Position numbers and translations under genes: made by a program. The notes under the pieces were generated by a model. The model saw only the letters and a list, made by a program, of their open reading frames with translations, was not told the DNA's origin and made no database searches. Below, one piece after another: positions 34,234 through 35,356 of a DNA stretch of 35,356 nucleotides (its first letter is position 1; each line of letters starts with the position of its first letter). This DNA is from Flavobacterium sp. Its GTDB lineage: Bacteria; Bacteroidota; Bacteroidia; Flavobacteriales; Flavobacteriaceae. The DNA is taken from positions 1-35,356 of the forward strand of contig JAGOJA010000016.1 in the NCBI GenBank assembly GCA_017995345.1, written 5' to 3'.

Positions 34234-34254
34234 AAAGATAAATAGTTTTAATGG

Positions 34255-34286
34255 AAAGCCTTAAATGAAAGTTTAAGGCTTTTTTT
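34255..34286 (+). terminator. Terminator after folD
   Basis: Perfect 11-bp stem AAAGCCTTAAA (34255-34265) / TTTAAGGCTTT (34272-34282), loop TGAAAG, then more T to 34286. Confidence 0.9.
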
Positions 34287-34465
34287 GTGGTCTTAAAAAA
34301 CACTTAAAATGGAGCAAAAGCATGGTGCAGTAGATTTTAAACAATACTTTTACACTACTTAAAAAAAATAATTTTTAAATGGATGATTATTATTCGGACT
34401 TGTTGAACTAAAGTAGCACTTGATGCACTATCAAGAGGCTATACATAAACCTATAGAATTTTGAT

Positions 34466-35356
34466 ATGAGAGCTTTTTACAAAAACAACAACGGATTAAT
34501 TGCTATTGAGGATTGGATTCCAAACTGCTGGACAAATATTGAATGTCCTACTGAAACCGAAAAAAGATATTTATTAGAAGAATTACAAATTCCCGAAGCT
34601 TTTTATAGTGATATTGAAGATATTGACGAAAGACCAAGGATAGAAATTGAAAATGGTTGGACTTTGATTATCATGCGAATTCCAGTAAAAAGTAATGATG
34701 TTAAACTACCTTTTCATACCATTCCTGTTGGTATTGTTTTTAAAGGTGAAGTTTGCATCACCATTAGTTTTCATAAAACGGAAATGCTTTCGGATTTTGT
34801 AACCTACACCAAGCGCAAGAATATTGATATAAAAGATAATTTTGATTTAGTATTGAAATTGCTGCTTTCCTCTAGTGTTTGGTTCTTAAAATACTTAAAA
34901 CAAGTCAACCAAAAAATAAAGTTAGCCGAAGATAATTTGGAGAAATCCATAAAAAATGAGGAATTACAGGCTTTGCTTCAAATCGAAAAATGTTTAGTAT
35001 TCTTTATGACTTCCTTAAAAGGTAATGATATTTTATTGCACAGAATCAAGAATATAAAATCTCAAAGAGAACACTTTGATTTGGATTTATTAGAAGACGT
35101 CGAAATTGAATTGCGTCAGGCTCAAGAAACAACTAATATTTATAGTGATATTTTGACAGGAACTATGGATGCGTATGCTTCTGTAATCTCTAATAATATG
35201 AATACTATAATGAAACAGATGACTTCGATTTCAATTATATTGATGATTCCCACTTTGATTGCTAGTTTGTATGGAATGAACGTTCCTAATAACTTACAAG
35301 GAAATAAATATGGAATTTGGATTGTTATTGCCGTATCGGTGCTATTATCTGCTTTT
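34466..35356 (+). CDS. CorA-family divalent metal transporter, 3' end outside window
   Basis: 297 codons are open from the ATG at 34466 to the right edge. The N-terminal cytoplasmic domain (MRAFYKNNNGLIAIEDWIPN) is followed by long acidic and helical segments (SVWFLKYLKQVNQKIKLAED, DLDLLEDVEIELRQAQE). TM1 leads to the pore signature Gly270-Met271-Asn272 in LYGMNVP, and TM2 has started (GIWIVIAVSVLLSAF). CorA family members transport Mg2+ or other divalent cations as pentamers. With a usual length of about 300-320 aa, only the last few residues should be missing. It is separated from folD by a terminator, so it is its own unit. Confidence 0.92.
   Translation, partial: MRAFYKNNNGLIAIEDWIPNCWTNIECPTETEKRYLLEELQIPEAFYSDIEDIDERPRIEIENGWTLIIMRIPVKSNDVKLPFHTIPVGIVFKGEVCITISFHKTEMLSDFVTYTKRKNIDIKDNFDLVLKLLLSSSVWFLKYLKQVNQKIKLAEDNLEKSIKNEELQALLQIEKCLVFFMTSLKGNDILLHRIKNIKSQREHFDLDLLEDVEIELRQAQETTNIYSDILTGTMDAYASVISNNMNTIMKQMTSISIILMIPTLIASLYGMNVPNNLQGNKYGIWIVIAVSVLLSAF

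Noticed and set aside
1..35356. CRISPR array, tRNA/rRNA, prophage or toxin-antitoxin/defence genes
   Set aside because: No regularly spaced repeats, no tRNA cloverleaf and no phage or defence protein signatures were seen on either strand; the only mobile gene is the IS110 transposase.

Overview
The window is AT-rich DNA from a Bacteroidota bacterium, most likely a Flavobacterium or close relative. The evidence is the SusC/SusD pair, promoters with a TAnnTTTG -7 element (one with TTG exactly 19 nt upstream), no clear Shine-Dalgarno sequences, and Flavobacteriaceae-like housekeeping proteins (ArgS, Ffh, FolD, KAS III). No rRNA, tRNA or CRISPR array was seen.

Layout. 1-1882 (minus): 5' part of a secreted S9 prolyl-oligopeptidase-type protease, cut by the window edge. 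2165-3172: a stand-alone KAS III (FabH-like). 3627-17258: a plus-strand polysaccharide utilisation locus (PUL): LacI regulator, SusC, SusD, GH2 beta-mannosidase, secreted endonuclease/exonuclease/phosphatase-fold (EEP) enzyme, GH92 alpha-mannosidase, GH125 alpha-1,6-mannosidase, followed by a GH16 enzyme (17361-18230). 18296-19435: an IS110-family insertion sequence. 22225-19556, 23898-22243 and 24866-24030 (minus; order of transcription GH16, GH20, GH2): a second glycosidase operon. 25555-27235: glycosylasparaginase plus CutC. 29726-27318 (minus): TonB-dependent receptor. 29995 to the end: argS, ffh, folD and a CorA-type transporter cut by the right edge.

The glycosidases fit stepwise dismantling of N-linked glycans. 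GH92 and GH125 remove alpha-mannose, the GH2 beta-mannosidase removes the core Man-beta-1,4-GlcNAc mannose, GH20 splits GlcNAc residues, GH2 beta-galactosidase (with a GH16 enzyme) could handle galactose-containing antennae, and glycosylasparaginase cuts the last GlcNAc from Asn. No endo-beta-N-acetylglucosaminidase or PNGase is present here, so the visible route is exo-acting and would finish at glycosyl-asparagine. Fungal mannoprotein/beta-glucan is an alternative substrate because of the two GH16 enzymes.

Most notable observations: (1) the IS110 element sits inside a REP-like palindrome that is rebuilt when the element is removed, and its upstream non-coding end looks like a bridge RNA with a 10-nt match to the element's own right end; (2) a related REP-like core lies in frame inside argS; (3) the beta-mannosidase lacks the central Ig-like domain; (4) two near-identical LacI-type operators precede the regulator gene and susC; (5) CutC is coupled to glycosylasparaginase; (6) a nested inverted-repeat structure lies upstream of the second glycosidase operon.
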